Positions 18,161 through 26,365 of a stretch of DNA of 28,595 bases are shown piece after piece; the first letter of the stretch is position 1, and each line of letters starts with the position of its first letter. Location of the stretch: positions 1 through 28,595 of the forward strand of contig JAHHQV010000037.1 of assembly GCA_020026175.1 (NCBI GenBank), read 5' to 3'. The notes below the pieces were generated by a model. That model ran no database searches. It was given only the letters and a program-made list of their open reading frames with translations, and had not been told where the DNA came from. A program made the position numbers and the translations under genes. This DNA is from Phocaeicola sp. GTDB taxonomy: Bacteria > Bacteroidota > Bacteroidia > Bacteroidales > Bacteroidaceae.

Positions 18161-19126
18161 GTGCTAAAAAATATTACAGATAAGATAAGACTTCTTTTCC
18201 GAAAGGACAAGGAGCCTTATCTTTGTTTTTATAAGATTTTAGGATTCTACCCTCGAAATATAGAACTATACCAACAGGCACTACTTCACAAATCATCATC
18301 AATCAAGGCCAAAGGGAGATTACTAAACAACGAACGTCTGGAATTTCTTGGAGACGCAATACTTGATGCCGTAGTAGCTGATATTGTATATAAAAAATTT
18401 GAAGGTAAAAAAGAAGGTTTCCTTACAAATACCCGTTCTAAAATAGTTCAAAGAGAAACTCTAAATCATGTTGCAGTAAATATAGGTCTGGACAAGCTTA
18501 TAAAATTTACAACAAAACAATCATCTCATAACAGCAACATGACAGGCAATGCCTTTGAGGCTCTAATCGGAGCTATATACCTTGACAGAGGATACAATGC
18601 CTGTAAAGAGTTTATGGAGGAACGTATCATCAATCAGCATCTGAATCTTGATAAAATATCCCGTAAAGAGGTTAACTTCAAATCAAAACTGATAGAATGG
18701 AGTCAGAAAAATAAATTTGAAATAGAATTCAAGCTTGTAGAACAAAGTACTGATGAATGTCTGAACCCTATTTTTGAGACTCAGGTTTTGGTTGAGAACA
18801 TTACAGGAGGAACAGGAAAAGGATATTCTAAAAAAGAATCCCAGCAAGAAGCAGCCCATATCACAATGGATATGATAAAAAAAGATTCAATATTCATTGA
18901 TGCAATATTTGCTGCAAAATCGGAAAGGGAACACAAGGATGATCCACGTTTAGATGTTAAGGCCGAAACTGAAAAGGCTAGTCATGAAGCAGGCATTGAA
19001 GAACAAGACTACAAATTCGATGCAATGCCTGAAAGATATAATGATGATGAAAAAATCATAGCCGAAGCAGAAAAAGCTGCATTCAATCTAGAAGTTACAA
19101 ATGAGAATAATGACAACAAGCTATAG
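18161..19126 (+). CDS. rnc: Ribonuclease III
   Basis: RNase III cleaves double-stranded RNA in rRNA processing and mRNA control. The start is GTG at 18161; the in-frame fabF stop lies six bases upstream, so no earlier start is possible. In the 321-residue product, the catalytic signature NERLEFLGDAILD spans residues 57-69 with Glu61 and Asp65. The second metal site reads GNAFEALIGAIYLD, with Glu133 but Asn130 where E. coli has Asp114. A double-stranded-RNA-binding domain covers about 161-230. The acidic, lysine/glutamate-rich tail of about 90 residues beyond it is longer than in E. coli (226 residues in total) and looks disordered. Confidence 0.94.
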   Translation: MLKNITDKIRLLFRKDKEPYLCFYKILGFYPRNIELYQQALLHKSSSIKAKGRLLNNERLEFLGDAILDAVVADIVYKKFEGKKEGFLTNTRSKIVQRETLNHVAVNIGLDKLIKFTTKQSSHNSNMTGNAFEALIGAIYLDRGYNACKEFMEERIINQHLNLDKISRKEVNFKSKLIEWSQKNKFEIEFKLVEQSTDECLNPIFETQVLVENITGGTGKGYSKKESQQEAAHITMDMIKKDSIFIDAIFAAKSEREHKDDPRLDVKAETEKASHEAGIEEQDYKFDAMPERYNDDEKIIAEAEKAAFNLEVTNENNDNKL

Positions 19127-19271
19127 AGTCAGTACATCAGAACAATGACAGTCTGTGTGAAATGAAATATTCTTATATCTATTGAAACTTCAACCAGGAA
19201 AACCGAAAGAGAGTTTACGGTTGCTACAGACAATAGCTGTAACAAAACGAACATATCATTCAAAGCAACAG

Positions 19272-19321
19272 AAAGAGCCGCACCATATCCCAACTACAAT
19301 TGAGTATGATGCGGCTCTTTT
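19272..19321. terminator. Bidirectional terminator between rnc and pfkA
   Basis: AAAGAGCCGCACCATA at 19272-19287 pairs with TATGATGCGGCTCTTT at 19305-19320 with one mismatch. The arms give an A-run on one side and a T-run on the other on either strand, so one hairpin can stop both convergent units. The 145 bases between rnc and this hairpin hold no gene that I can recognise. Confidence 0.88.
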
Positions 19322-19344
19322 ATCTCTAAATAACGGACGATAAT

Positions 19345-20355
19345 CTACCCGAAACAGATTCCCATTTTCTTTCCTTGAACTATCAGGTCATGGTCTGAAG
19401 TTACTTCTCTCAATTTATCCTTAACTTCGGCAAGAGGTACAGACACTATTCTCCCATCACGAAGTGCAACCATTTTTCCAAAATCACCACTTGATATAAG
19501 TTCAACAGCATGTCCCCCCATCAAGGTAGCTATATTCCTGTCATAAGCCGTAGGACTTCCTCCCCTCTGTATATATCCCAATACAGTTTCCCTAGTTTCA
19601 AAGCCTGTTTCATATTCTATTTCCTCGGCTATATACTGGGCGGCTTTCTTTCCCTCAGGAGTGGCTATTCCTTCAGCAACAACCACTATAGAGTACGGCT
19701 TGCCCTTTTTAAGACGGTTTATTATAGTATCACCTATACTGTGAATATTAAAAGGAATTTCCGGCAACAGAATAATGTCTCCCCCACCTGCCATTCCCGA
19801 GTATAGAGCAAGCCAACCAGTCTTATGTCCCATAACCTCAATCACCATTACACGCTGATGTGCGCTGGCAGTAGAATGAAGTCTATCAATAGCATCGGAA
19901 GCTATCGACACGGCAGAGTCAAAGCCAAAAGACATATCCGTTCCCCACACATCATTATCTATTGTCTTAGGAATTGTCACAACCTTTATCCCTGCTTCCA
20001 TAAGGTCAAAAGCTGTCTTCTGTGTTCCAGTACCTCCTATACATACAAGACAGTCCAGTTCATGCTTTTCTATTGTTTTCAGCATAGCAGCCGATTTGTG
20101 GTCGTTTATAGAAGAAGAACGCTTTCTAAACAGTTTCTCTCTAGATGTTCCAAGTATAGTTCCGCCCATAGTAAGAAGGCCTGTAGTACTTTCGTCTGTA
20201 AGGCGAGTGATATCATCGTCCAACAGTCCTCTGAAACCGTTATATATTCCATATACTTCCATATCATAATGGTTCATTGCAATCTTACAAACTCCTCTTA
20301 TAGTGGAATTTAGTCCAGGACAATCTCCTCCTGACGTCAATATACCTATTTTCAT
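19345..20355 (-). CDS. pfkA: 6-phosphofructokinase (PfkA family, GGTGT/PKTIDND type)
   Basis: This enzyme phosphorylates fructose 6-phosphate in glycolysis. The 336-residue product has the phosphate-binding start ILTSGGDCPGLNSTIRG, GGTILGTSR at about 64-72, PKTIDND at 129-135 with the catalytic Asp133, and a substrate loop including EVMGHKTGWLALYSG. The nucleotide site reads GGTGT (107-111). Gly110 corresponds to E. coli Gly104, which points to ATP rather than pyrophosphate as donor. Lys130, where E. coli has Gly, groups it with actinobacterial-type and mixed-substrate enzymes. Thr109 replaces the Asp (E. coli D103) that contacts Mg-ATP. Donor choice therefore deserves a direct test. It is convergent with rnc and divergent from the GH3 gene. 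Confidence 0.93.
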   Translation of the reverse strand: MKIGILTSGGDCPGLNSTIRGVCKIAMNHYDMEVYGIYNGFRGLLDDDITRLTDESTTGLLTMGGTILGTSREKLFRKRSSSINDHKSAAMLKTIEKHELDCLVCIGGTGTQKTAFDLMEAGIKVVTIPKTIDNDVWGTDMSFGFDSAVSIASDAIDRLHSTASAHQRVMVIEVMGHKTGWLALYSGMAGGGDIILLPEIPFNIHSIGDTIINRLKKGKPYSIVVVAEGIATPEGKKAAQYIAEEIEYETGFETRETVLGYIQRGGSPTAYDRNIATLMGGHAVELISSGDFGKMVALRDGRIVSVPLAEVKDKLREVTSDHDLIVQGKKMGICFG

Positions 20356-20381
20356 AACCTTCTGATTTTAATATGCCTATG

Positions 20382-20389
20382 TAAAGGTA
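20382..20389 (-). promoter_or_regulatory. Promoter -7 element for pfkA
   Basis: On the minus strand TACCTTTA lies 26 bases before the pfkA ATG and matches TAnnTTTG except for the last base. No clear -33 element was seen. It sits back to back with the GH3-gene promoter. Confidence 0.45.
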
Positions 20390-20462
20390 TTAAAAAAACA
20401 TGATTTAGTTCCATTTACCAAAAAAAATATATATACAACTAAAGATTAATGTAGAAAAAGCA

Positions 20463-20470
20463 TACCTTTG
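20463..20470 (+). promoter_or_regulatory. Promoter -7 element for the GH3 gene unit
   Basis: TACCTTTG is an exact match to the Bacteroidota -7 consensus TAnnTTTG and lies 29 bases before the ATG at 20500. I do not see TTTG at the -33 position. Confidence 0.6.
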
Positions 20471-20499
20471 CAACAATAGACATAAAACAAAGCATAACA

Positions 20500-22005
20500 A
20501 TGAATACAACAAAAATCATTGATAATATATTCTCACCTAGAAGAAAAGAAATAGAGAAGAACTTCAAACACACAGAAGAGATTCAAAGCAAAGTACTAAA
20601 AGGACTTATAAGCAAAGCCTCATCTACAGAATGGGGGAAGCTGCACAACTATAGCAATATAAAATCTTACACTGAATTCAACAAAGTACCTATACAGACT
20701 TACGATGACACGAAGGAATACATTGATCGCATGCGCCACGGAGAGAAAGACATCCTATGGCCAGGCATAGTAAAATGGTATGCCAAGTCGTCAGGTACAA
20801 CAAACGACAAGAGCAAATTCATCCCAGTTTCTGCCGACGGACTTAAAAACATACATTACAAAGGAGGACAAGATGCTGTAGCATTATACCTTGGCGAAAA
20901 TCCCAACAGCCGTTTCTTCTCAGGGAAAGGACTCATCCTTGGAGGCAGCCATAGTCCGAACTACAATTTCAAGAACAGTCTGGTTGGCGACCTCTCGGCT
21001 ATACTTATTCAGAACGTAAATCCTCTGGTCAACTTGATTAGAGTTCCTAAAAAAGAGATAGCCTTACTTAGCGAATTTGAAGAAAAAGTAGAGAAGATAG
21101 CCTCAACAACCATACATCAGAACATCACCAATATATCTGGAGTACCTTCATGGATGCTTGCCGTCATAAAAAGAGTTCTGGAAAAGACAAATGCAAGAAC
21201 TCTAGATGAAGTATGGCCTAATCTGGAAGTCTTCTTTCACGGAGGAGTATGTTTCACACCATACAGAGAGCAATACAAAGTATTGATTAAATCAGACAAG
21301 ATGCATTATATGGAAACCTATAACGCAAGTGAGGGATTTTTCGGACTTCAGAATTCACTGTCAGATACTGCCATGATGCTTATGACAGACTATGATGTGT
21401 TCTATGAGTTCATCCCGTTGGAAGAATTGGGAAACGATAATCCTACAATTATTCCACTTTGGGGAGTTGAAATAGGGAAAAACTATGCAATGGTCATCAG
21501 TACTTCATGCGGTTTATGGAGATATATTATAGGCGACACTGTAAAATTCACCCAAAAAGACCCATACAAATTCATTATTTCAGGCAGAACAAAACATTTC
21601 ATAAATGCCTTTGGCGAAGAACTTATGGTAGACAATGCCGAAAAAGGACTGCAAAGAGCATGTAATGAAACCGGAGCACAGGTGCTGGAATACTCAGCTG
21701 CACCGGTATTCATGGATGAAAATGCCAAGTGCCGGCACCAATGGCTTATTGAGTTCAGCAAGATGCCAGACTCTGTCAACAAGTTCAGACATATACTCGA
21801 CAAGTCACTTCAAGAAATCAACTCAGACTACGAAGCAAAAAGACATAAAGACATTACACTACAGGAACCGGAAATTATAGTAGCAAGACCCAATCTATTC
21901 CACGACTGGCTGAAAGCAAAAGGAAAATTGGGCGGACAACATAAAGTTCCCAGACTAAGCAACAACAGAGAGCATATTGAAAGCATGCTCGAACTGAATA
22001 AATAG
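20500..22005 (+). CDS. GH3 auxin-responsive promoter family protein
   Basis: The 501-residue product belongs to the GH3 branch of the ANL adenylate-forming superfamily. In plants these enzymes adenylate hormones and join them to amino acids; the bacterial substrate is unknown. The ATP-binding motif SSGTT is at residues 97-101 after KWYAKS. Other family features are GGVCFTPYREQYK, the METYNASEGFFG segment that resembles the second ATP motif, and LWRYIIGDTVKF followed by ISGRTKHFINAFGEELM. Length is normal and the gene is intact. Genes of this family are common in Bacteroidota genomes. It is followed after 27 nt by an Ig-like lipoprotein gene, suggesting joint expression but not necessarily a shared function. 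Confidence 0.88.
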   Translation: MNTTKIIDNIFSPRRKEIEKNFKHTEEIQSKVLKGLISKASSTEWGKLHNYSNIKSYTEFNKVPIQTYDDTKEYIDRMRHGEKDILWPGIVKWYAKSSGTTNDKSKFIPVSADGLKNIHYKGGQDAVALYLGENPNSRFFSGKGLILGGSHSPNYNFKNSLVGDLSAILIQNVNPLVNLIRVPKKEIALLSEFEEKVEKIASTTIHQNITNISGVPSWMLAVIKRVLEKTNARTLDEVWPNLEVFFHGGVCFTPYREQYKVLIKSDKMHYMETYNASEGFFGLQNSLSDTAMMLMTDYDVFYEFIPLEELGNDNPTIIPLWGVEIGKNYAMVISTSCGLWRYIIGDTVKFTQKDPYKFIISGRTKHFINAFGEELMVDNAEKGLQRACNETGAQVLEYSAAPVFMDENAKCRHQWLIEFSKMPDSVNKFRHILDKSLQEINSDYEAKRHKDITLQEPEIIVARPNLFHDWLKAKGKLGGQHKVPRLSNNREHIESMLELNK

Positions 22006-22032
22006 TAACAGAATAAAAGCAAAAATATAAAG

Positions 22033-23967
22033 ATGAAATTAGCACCACTACATACACTACCAATAGCGGCTATTATATTCATTGTATATGCTTGTGCCAA
22101 TCCTGGAAATCCGGATGGAGGCCCGTACGATGAAACACCACCAAAATTTGTCAGGTCAACACCTGAACCAGGTGCAAGAAACAACAAAAAGAAAAAGATA
22201 GCTATAGAATTCGATGAATTCATAAAACTTGAAAATGCTGCAGAAAAAGTCATAATATCTCCACCACAAGCAGAAATGCCTGAAGTGAAAGCAAACGGAA
22301 AGAAAGTACAGATAGAATTTTTAGACACGCTAAAAAGCAATACTACATATACCATTGACTTTGGCGATGCTATCGTAGACAACAATGAGGGTAACCCTAT
22401 GGGCAACTTTTCTTATTCTTTTTCTACCGGCGAAAGCATCGATTCTATGGAAGTATCGGGAGTTGTACTCAATGCACAAGACCTTGAACCGATAAAAGGT
22501 ATACAGGTAGGTCTGCATAAAAACATAAACGATACTGCTTTCACAAAACTTCCATTCGACAGGATTTCGAGGACAGACAGCCGTGGGCAATTCATCATAA
22601 AAGGTATTGCCCCAGGTTCATACAGGATATATGCACTGAAAGACGGAAATCAAAACTATATATTCGACTCGAAGACTGAGGTCATTGCTTTTTCCGACTC
22701 CATCATCATCCCGTCAATGAAACCGGCTATAAAGCAAGACACTACATGGAACGAAGTTGATACGCTGAAAATAGATACTATCAGAAGCATCAACTACACC
22801 CGTTTCATACCCGACAATATAATATTGAGAGCTTTTAAAGAAACAAACAACATTCAGTATCTCACCAAGTCGGAAAGAGAACAGACCAACAAGTTCTCTC
22901 TTTACTTCAGCTCAAAGGCCGATACTCTTCCTACAATAAAAGGTCTTGACTTTGACGAAAAGGATGCTTTCATAGTAGAATCCAATACCACAAACGACAC
23001 TATAAAATATTGGATAAAAGACAGTCTGATGAGTGAAAGAGACACTCTTACACTGCAATTAGACTATTTATACACAGATACCCTCGGACATCTTGTTCCA
23101 AAGCGTGATACATTGTCGCTTATGAACAAGATAAGCAGAGACAAAAGACTGGCCATGGCAAAGGAAGCTATGGAAAAGAAAGAAAAGGAAAGGAAAAAGA
23201 GGAGAAGAAAAGGAGATACCACAAATATTGTGGAAACCAAATTCTTCAACATGCGCATCGACGCTCCTTCTACAATGGATATAAACAGGAATATAACCAT
23301 AAACTTTGACGAACCGGTTTACTCTATAGATACATCGGCCATACATATAGAACATAAGATAGACACCATATGGAAACCGGGCAGATTCATACTAATGAAA
23401 GACAGTGTAATACCACGTCAGTACTACATACTGAGCGACTGGAAGCCTGGACATGAATATAAACTTACCATAGACTCTACTGCCATAAAGAGCATTTATG
23501 GCTTGCACACAAACAAGGCCGAAAGCCTCATCAAAGTAAAGACTCTGGAAGAATACGGTACTCTGTATCTCAACATAAAGGGAGTAAAAGGAAACTCTTA
23601 TGTACAGCTTCTCAACTCCAATGACGGAATAGTAAGAGAACAGAAGGTAAAGGAAAACGGAACATGCGATTTCTATTTCCTACAGCCCAACACCAAATAT
23701 TACATAAGAATGTTTGTCGACAGTAACAACAACGGAAAATGGGATACCGGCAATTATGCAGAAAAAATTCAGCCAGAAGAAGTTTTCTATCTGCCTAAGG
23801 TATGGGAGATGAAAGCTAACTTTGAGTTTGAGGAAAACTGGAATGTAAAAGAGTTCTCGCTCGACAAGCAAAAACTTGACGAGATAAAGAAACAAAAGCC
23901 GGAAGTAGCCAAAGAGATAAAAAACAGAAATAAAGAACGTGCCAAAAAACTCGGATTGAAAAAATGA
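22033..23967 (+). CDS. Ig-like (SbsA/Big_5 type) domain lipoprotein
   Basis: The 644-residue product has a lipoprotein signal peptide (MKLAPLHTLPIAAIIFIVYAC) with the lipid-bearing cysteine at residue 21, followed by ANPGNPDGGPYDETPPKFV. The segment STPEPGARNNKKKKIAIEFD and the next 70 residues match the Ig-like fold often annotated as the SbsA Ig-like domain. A carboxypeptidase-regulatory-like stretch (ISRTDSRGQFIIKGIAPGSY) comes at about 178-197. A highly basic, charged patch (KEKERKKRRRKGDTT) is near residue 390. The C-terminus is lysine-rich. It is probably an outer-membrane-anchored protein of unknown role. Its stop overlaps the next start in ATGA. Confidence 0.82.
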   Translation: MKLAPLHTLPIAAIIFIVYACANPGNPDGGPYDETPPKFVRSTPEPGARNNKKKKIAIEFDEFIKLENAAEKVIISPPQAEMPEVKANGKKVQIEFLDTLKSNTTYTIDFGDAIVDNNEGNPMGNFSYSFSTGESIDSMEVSGVVLNAQDLEPIKGIQVGLHKNINDTAFTKLPFDRISRTDSRGQFIIKGIAPGSYRIYALKDGNQNYIFDSKTEVIAFSDSIIIPSMKPAIKQDTTWNEVDTLKIDTIRSINYTRFIPDNIILRAFKETNNIQYLTKSEREQTNKFSLYFSSKADTLPTIKGLDFDEKDAFIVESNTTNDTIKYWIKDSLMSERDTLTLQLDYLYTDTLGHLVPKRDTLSLMNKISRDKRLAMAKEAMEKKEKERKKRRRKGDTTNIVETKFFNMRIDAPSTMDINRNITINFDEPVYSIDTSAIHIEHKIDTIWKPGRFILMKDSVIPRQYYILSDWKPGHEYKLTIDSTAIKSIYGLHTNKAESLIKVKTLEEYGTLYLNIKGVKGNSYVQLLNSNDGIVREQKVKENGTCDFYFLQPNTKYYIRMFVDSNNNGKWDTGNYAEKIQPEEVFYLPKVWEMKANFEFEENWNVKEFSLDKQKLDEIKKQKPEVAKEIKNRNKERAKKLGLKK

Positions 23968-24776
23968 TAAGAAAATTCTTTATTGGATTACTGCTGACAA
24001 TACTATCAGCTACATATGCCAGCGCACAATGCGGGGCATATAATGATGCTATAAAGCCGGGAGAAAAACTTTCGTACGAACTTAAGTTTAACTGGAATTT
24101 TATCTGGATTAATGCCGGATGGGCAAATATGACAGTTGACACCATTGACTATAATGGGAAAAGATGTCTGAGAACAGATCTTGAATCATACACAAACAAA
24201 AAGATTGACTTCTTTTTCAAGATGCGTGATACTCTCGTCTCTATAACTACAGAAGAACTCGTTCCACTATACTTCCGCAAGGGAGCCGAAGAAGGCAAAA
24301 GATATTCTGTAGACAATATAGATTTCAGCTACAAGAACGGCAAGTGCATAGTAGACCAATACAGAAAGACCAAAGAAAGGACTGTAAAGTCGAAAGAAGA
24401 GTTTGATGTATGTGTATACGACATGTTAAGCATACTCCTTCAGACCCGCTCGTATGATGCTTCGGAATATAAGCCGGGAGACAAAATCCTTTTCTCCATG
24501 GCTACAGGAAAGAAAGTGGAAAAACAGACTCTTATCTACAGAGGCAAGAAAAACTGCAAAGTTAAAGATGGAGTTACATACCGCTGCCTGGTATTCTCAT
24601 TGGTGGAATACAACAAGCACAACGAAGAAAAGGAAGTCATTACATTCTTCGTGACTGACGACAAGAACCATCTTCCTGTACGTCTCGACATGTTCCTCAA
24701 CTTCGGTTCTGCCAAAGCATTCCTTACCAAAATGGAAGGCAACAAATATCCTGTAGACTGTATAGTGAAGAAATAG
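23964..24776 (+). CDS. DUF3108 family exported protein
   Basis: The 270-residue product has a Sec signal peptide (MIRKFFIGLLLTILSATYAS, cleavage after Ala-Gln or just before) and then CGAYNDAIKPGEKLSYELKF. The pattern EKLSYELKFNWNFIWINAGWA is typical of the DUF3108 family, a beta-rich periplasmic domain of unknown function. It overlaps the preceding lipoprotein gene by four bases (ATGA), which implies translational coupling and a shared envelope role. The reading frame is intact to IVKK. It is the last gene of the conserved plus-strand unit; an insertion element begins about 50 bases downstream. Confidence 0.82.
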   Translation: MIRKFFIGLLLTILSATYASAQCGAYNDAIKPGEKLSYELKFNWNFIWINAGWANMTVDTIDYNGKRCLRTDLESYTNKKIDFFFKMRDTLVSITTEELVPLYFRKGAEEGKRYSVDNIDFSYKNGKCIVDQYRKTKERTVKSKEEFDVCVYDMLSILLQTRSYDASEYKPGDKILFSMATGKKVEKQTLIYRGKKNCKVKDGVTYRCLVFSLVEYNKHNEEKEVITFFVTDDKNHLPVRLDMFLNFGSAKAFLTKMEGNKYPVDCIVKK

Positions 24777-24857
24777 AACCAATAAAAATATTCAAGAAAA
24801 AAAGACACTTTCCAAAATTTTGTGTAAATGGAAACAGGATTCAGTTGTAAGTTCTTC

Positions 24858-26066
24858 TTATATCTGGATTCTGTTTTCAAAAATAAGCATAAATTGATTC
24901 ATAATCAAGCCCCAGTTATGAATCGGTTGTGTCCATTTCTTCTCAATCTCCATAAGTGAAAGATACACGGTCTTTTTGACGGCATCATCCGAAGGGAATG
25001 AAAGTTTTGATTTGGTGTACTTTCTAATTTTTCCGTTCAGATTTTCAATGAGATTTGTAGTATAGATTATTTTCCTGATTTCCAGCGGGAATTGGAAGAA
25101 AACGGTCAGGTCATCCCAGTTGTTTTTCCAAGATAGTATGGCATAAGGATACTTTCCTCCCAATTTCCTTTCCAGATTATCAAGTTCTGCGGCAGCAACC
25201 TCCTTGTTAGGTGCATTATAGATATTCTTCATATCTGCCGTGAACTCTTTCTTGTCCTTATAAACTACATATTTACAGGAGTTTCTGATCTGATGTACCA
25301 CACAGATTTGGGTTGAAGACTGAGGGAATACGCTGCGTATGGTATCCGTAAATCCATTTAGATTGTCGGTACATGTAATCAATATATCCTATACTCCACG
25401 TGCCTTTAAATCAGTCAGCACACCCATCCAGAAAGAAGAACTTTCTGATTTGCCAACCCACATACCGAGAACTTCTTTCAGGCCGTTCTGTTTCAGTCCG
25501 ACACAAAGATACACGGTCTTGTTTATAATCTTGCCGTTATCACGTACCTTGAATACGATACCGTCCATCCAGACTATCAGATAGACAGGATCAAGGGTAC
25601 GGAAACGCCAAGCCTTTATTTCTGGAAGAACACGGTCGGTTATGGAACTAATCGTTTCGGCAGAGACACGGTTGCCGAGATTTTCCTCCATCCAGTCACT
25701 GATCTCGCGTGTGCTGTTACCAAGGGCATAAAGTCCGATGATACGGTCCGCTACGCCCTCCGCCAGGATGGTCTCACGTTTCTTTATAAACTGAGGCTCA
25801 AAACTAGAATTACGGTCACGAGGGATAGACACTGTGACTTCACCCAATGGAGTCTGGACTTGCTTCTGCATTTTACCATTACGACGATTGCCCAACTGAC
25901 GTTCTTCATCTGTAAGATGGGCATCCATCTCACCTTCCAATGCTGCATTCAAGATACTTTCCAATAAGGGGGCAAAAGCACCATCCTTACCTAACAAAGG
26001 CTTACCGGCTTTCAGCTGCTCTATTGCCTTGTTCTTGATACTTTCAAAATCAAATTCTTCTTTCAT
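24858..26066 (-). pseudogene. IS256-family (mutator-type) transposase with one amber stop
   Basis: The 402-codon reading frame is intact except for TAG at codon 226 (25389-25391). Both halves are in the same frame. The first half contains NAALEGEMDAHL, the GRR-like zone RQLGNRRNGKMQKQVQT and the first catalytic aspartate, Asp168 (LIVWMDGIVF). After the stop come DILITCTDNLNGF with Asp234, CVVHQIRNS, and Glu341 in TTNLIENLNGKIRKYTK, completing the DDE triad with IS256-like spacing. The stop sits eight codons before the second aspartate, so the product is dead unless the codon is read through. GAG or CAG to TAG is the simplest origin. Confidence 0.92.
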
Positions 26067-26070
26067 AAAA

Positions 26071-26117
26071 AAACTGTGTTAGCAAAGTTAATATTTTATT
26101 CCTTGCTGACACAGTTT
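26071..26117. repeat. 15-bp inverted repeat ahead of the transposase start
   Basis: AAACTGTGTTAGCAA (26071-26085) pairs with TTGCTGACACAGTTT (26103-26117), with one G-T pair across a 17-nt loop. It lies 5-51 bases upstream of the transposase ATG. It could fold in the transcript and restrain translation, or be a transposase-binding site. Both are inference. Confidence 0.75.
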
Positions 26118-26147
26118 AAATTACATCCTCCCTATATATTCCATTTA

Positions 26148-26300
26148 AAAAAAAACAACATGATTTTCTTTATATCAATTCTTTTGTAGCCCAATTGGAT
26201 AATTGGCTCCTAATTCAAATTCGAATCTCCTTCCTTGTGCTAATACCAGCCCAATATTGCATATAAATAACCAAAGAAGTAACATACATACTTTTTTCAT
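26148..26300 (-). pseudogene. 5' remnant of an exported beta-barrel-like protein gene, cut by the IS
   Basis: ATG at 26298-26300 opens MKKVCMLLLWLFICNIGLVL followed by AQGRRFEFELGANYPIGLQKN, then TGA at 26175-26177. This is a Sec signal peptide with cleavage near LA-Q plus the first strand of what resembles a small Bacteroidales outer-membrane beta-barrel protein. Beyond the TGA the same frame continues with YKENHVVFF up to the edge of the IS, which still looks like coding sequence. The gene therefore carries both a nonsense codon and a truncation. No remainder is visible on the other side of the IS, so sequence has been lost. It lies 65 nt downstream of the long CDCL gene and could have belonged to that operon. 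An immunity role is possible but unproven. Confidence 0.6.
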
Positions 26301-26365
26301 AACCAATTTATCTTTTAATACCATATCTCTTATTTATTTGTCCGACAAGGAGGGCTAACTTCAAA

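Larger units (their letters stand above)
24825..26147 (-). mobile_element. IS256-family insertion sequence, inactive copy
   Basis: A transposase-sized frame fills the interval. TAAATGGAA at 24825-24833 and its reverse complement TTCCATTTA at 26139-26147 are candidate inner or terminal inverted repeats. They would give an element of 1323 bp, within the usual IS256 range. I found no convincing 8-9 bp target duplication, so the outer limits could shift by a few tens of bases. An alternative left limit is the GACACTTTCC near 24804. The element separates the conserved chromosome on the left from the toxin locus on the right and truncates the gene next to it. Confidence 0.7.

Noticed and set aside
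24786..26145. Target-site duplication of the IS (shared ATATTC near both ends)
   Set aside because: Only six bases in AT-rich sequence and not positioned at the ends of the candidate inverted repeats.
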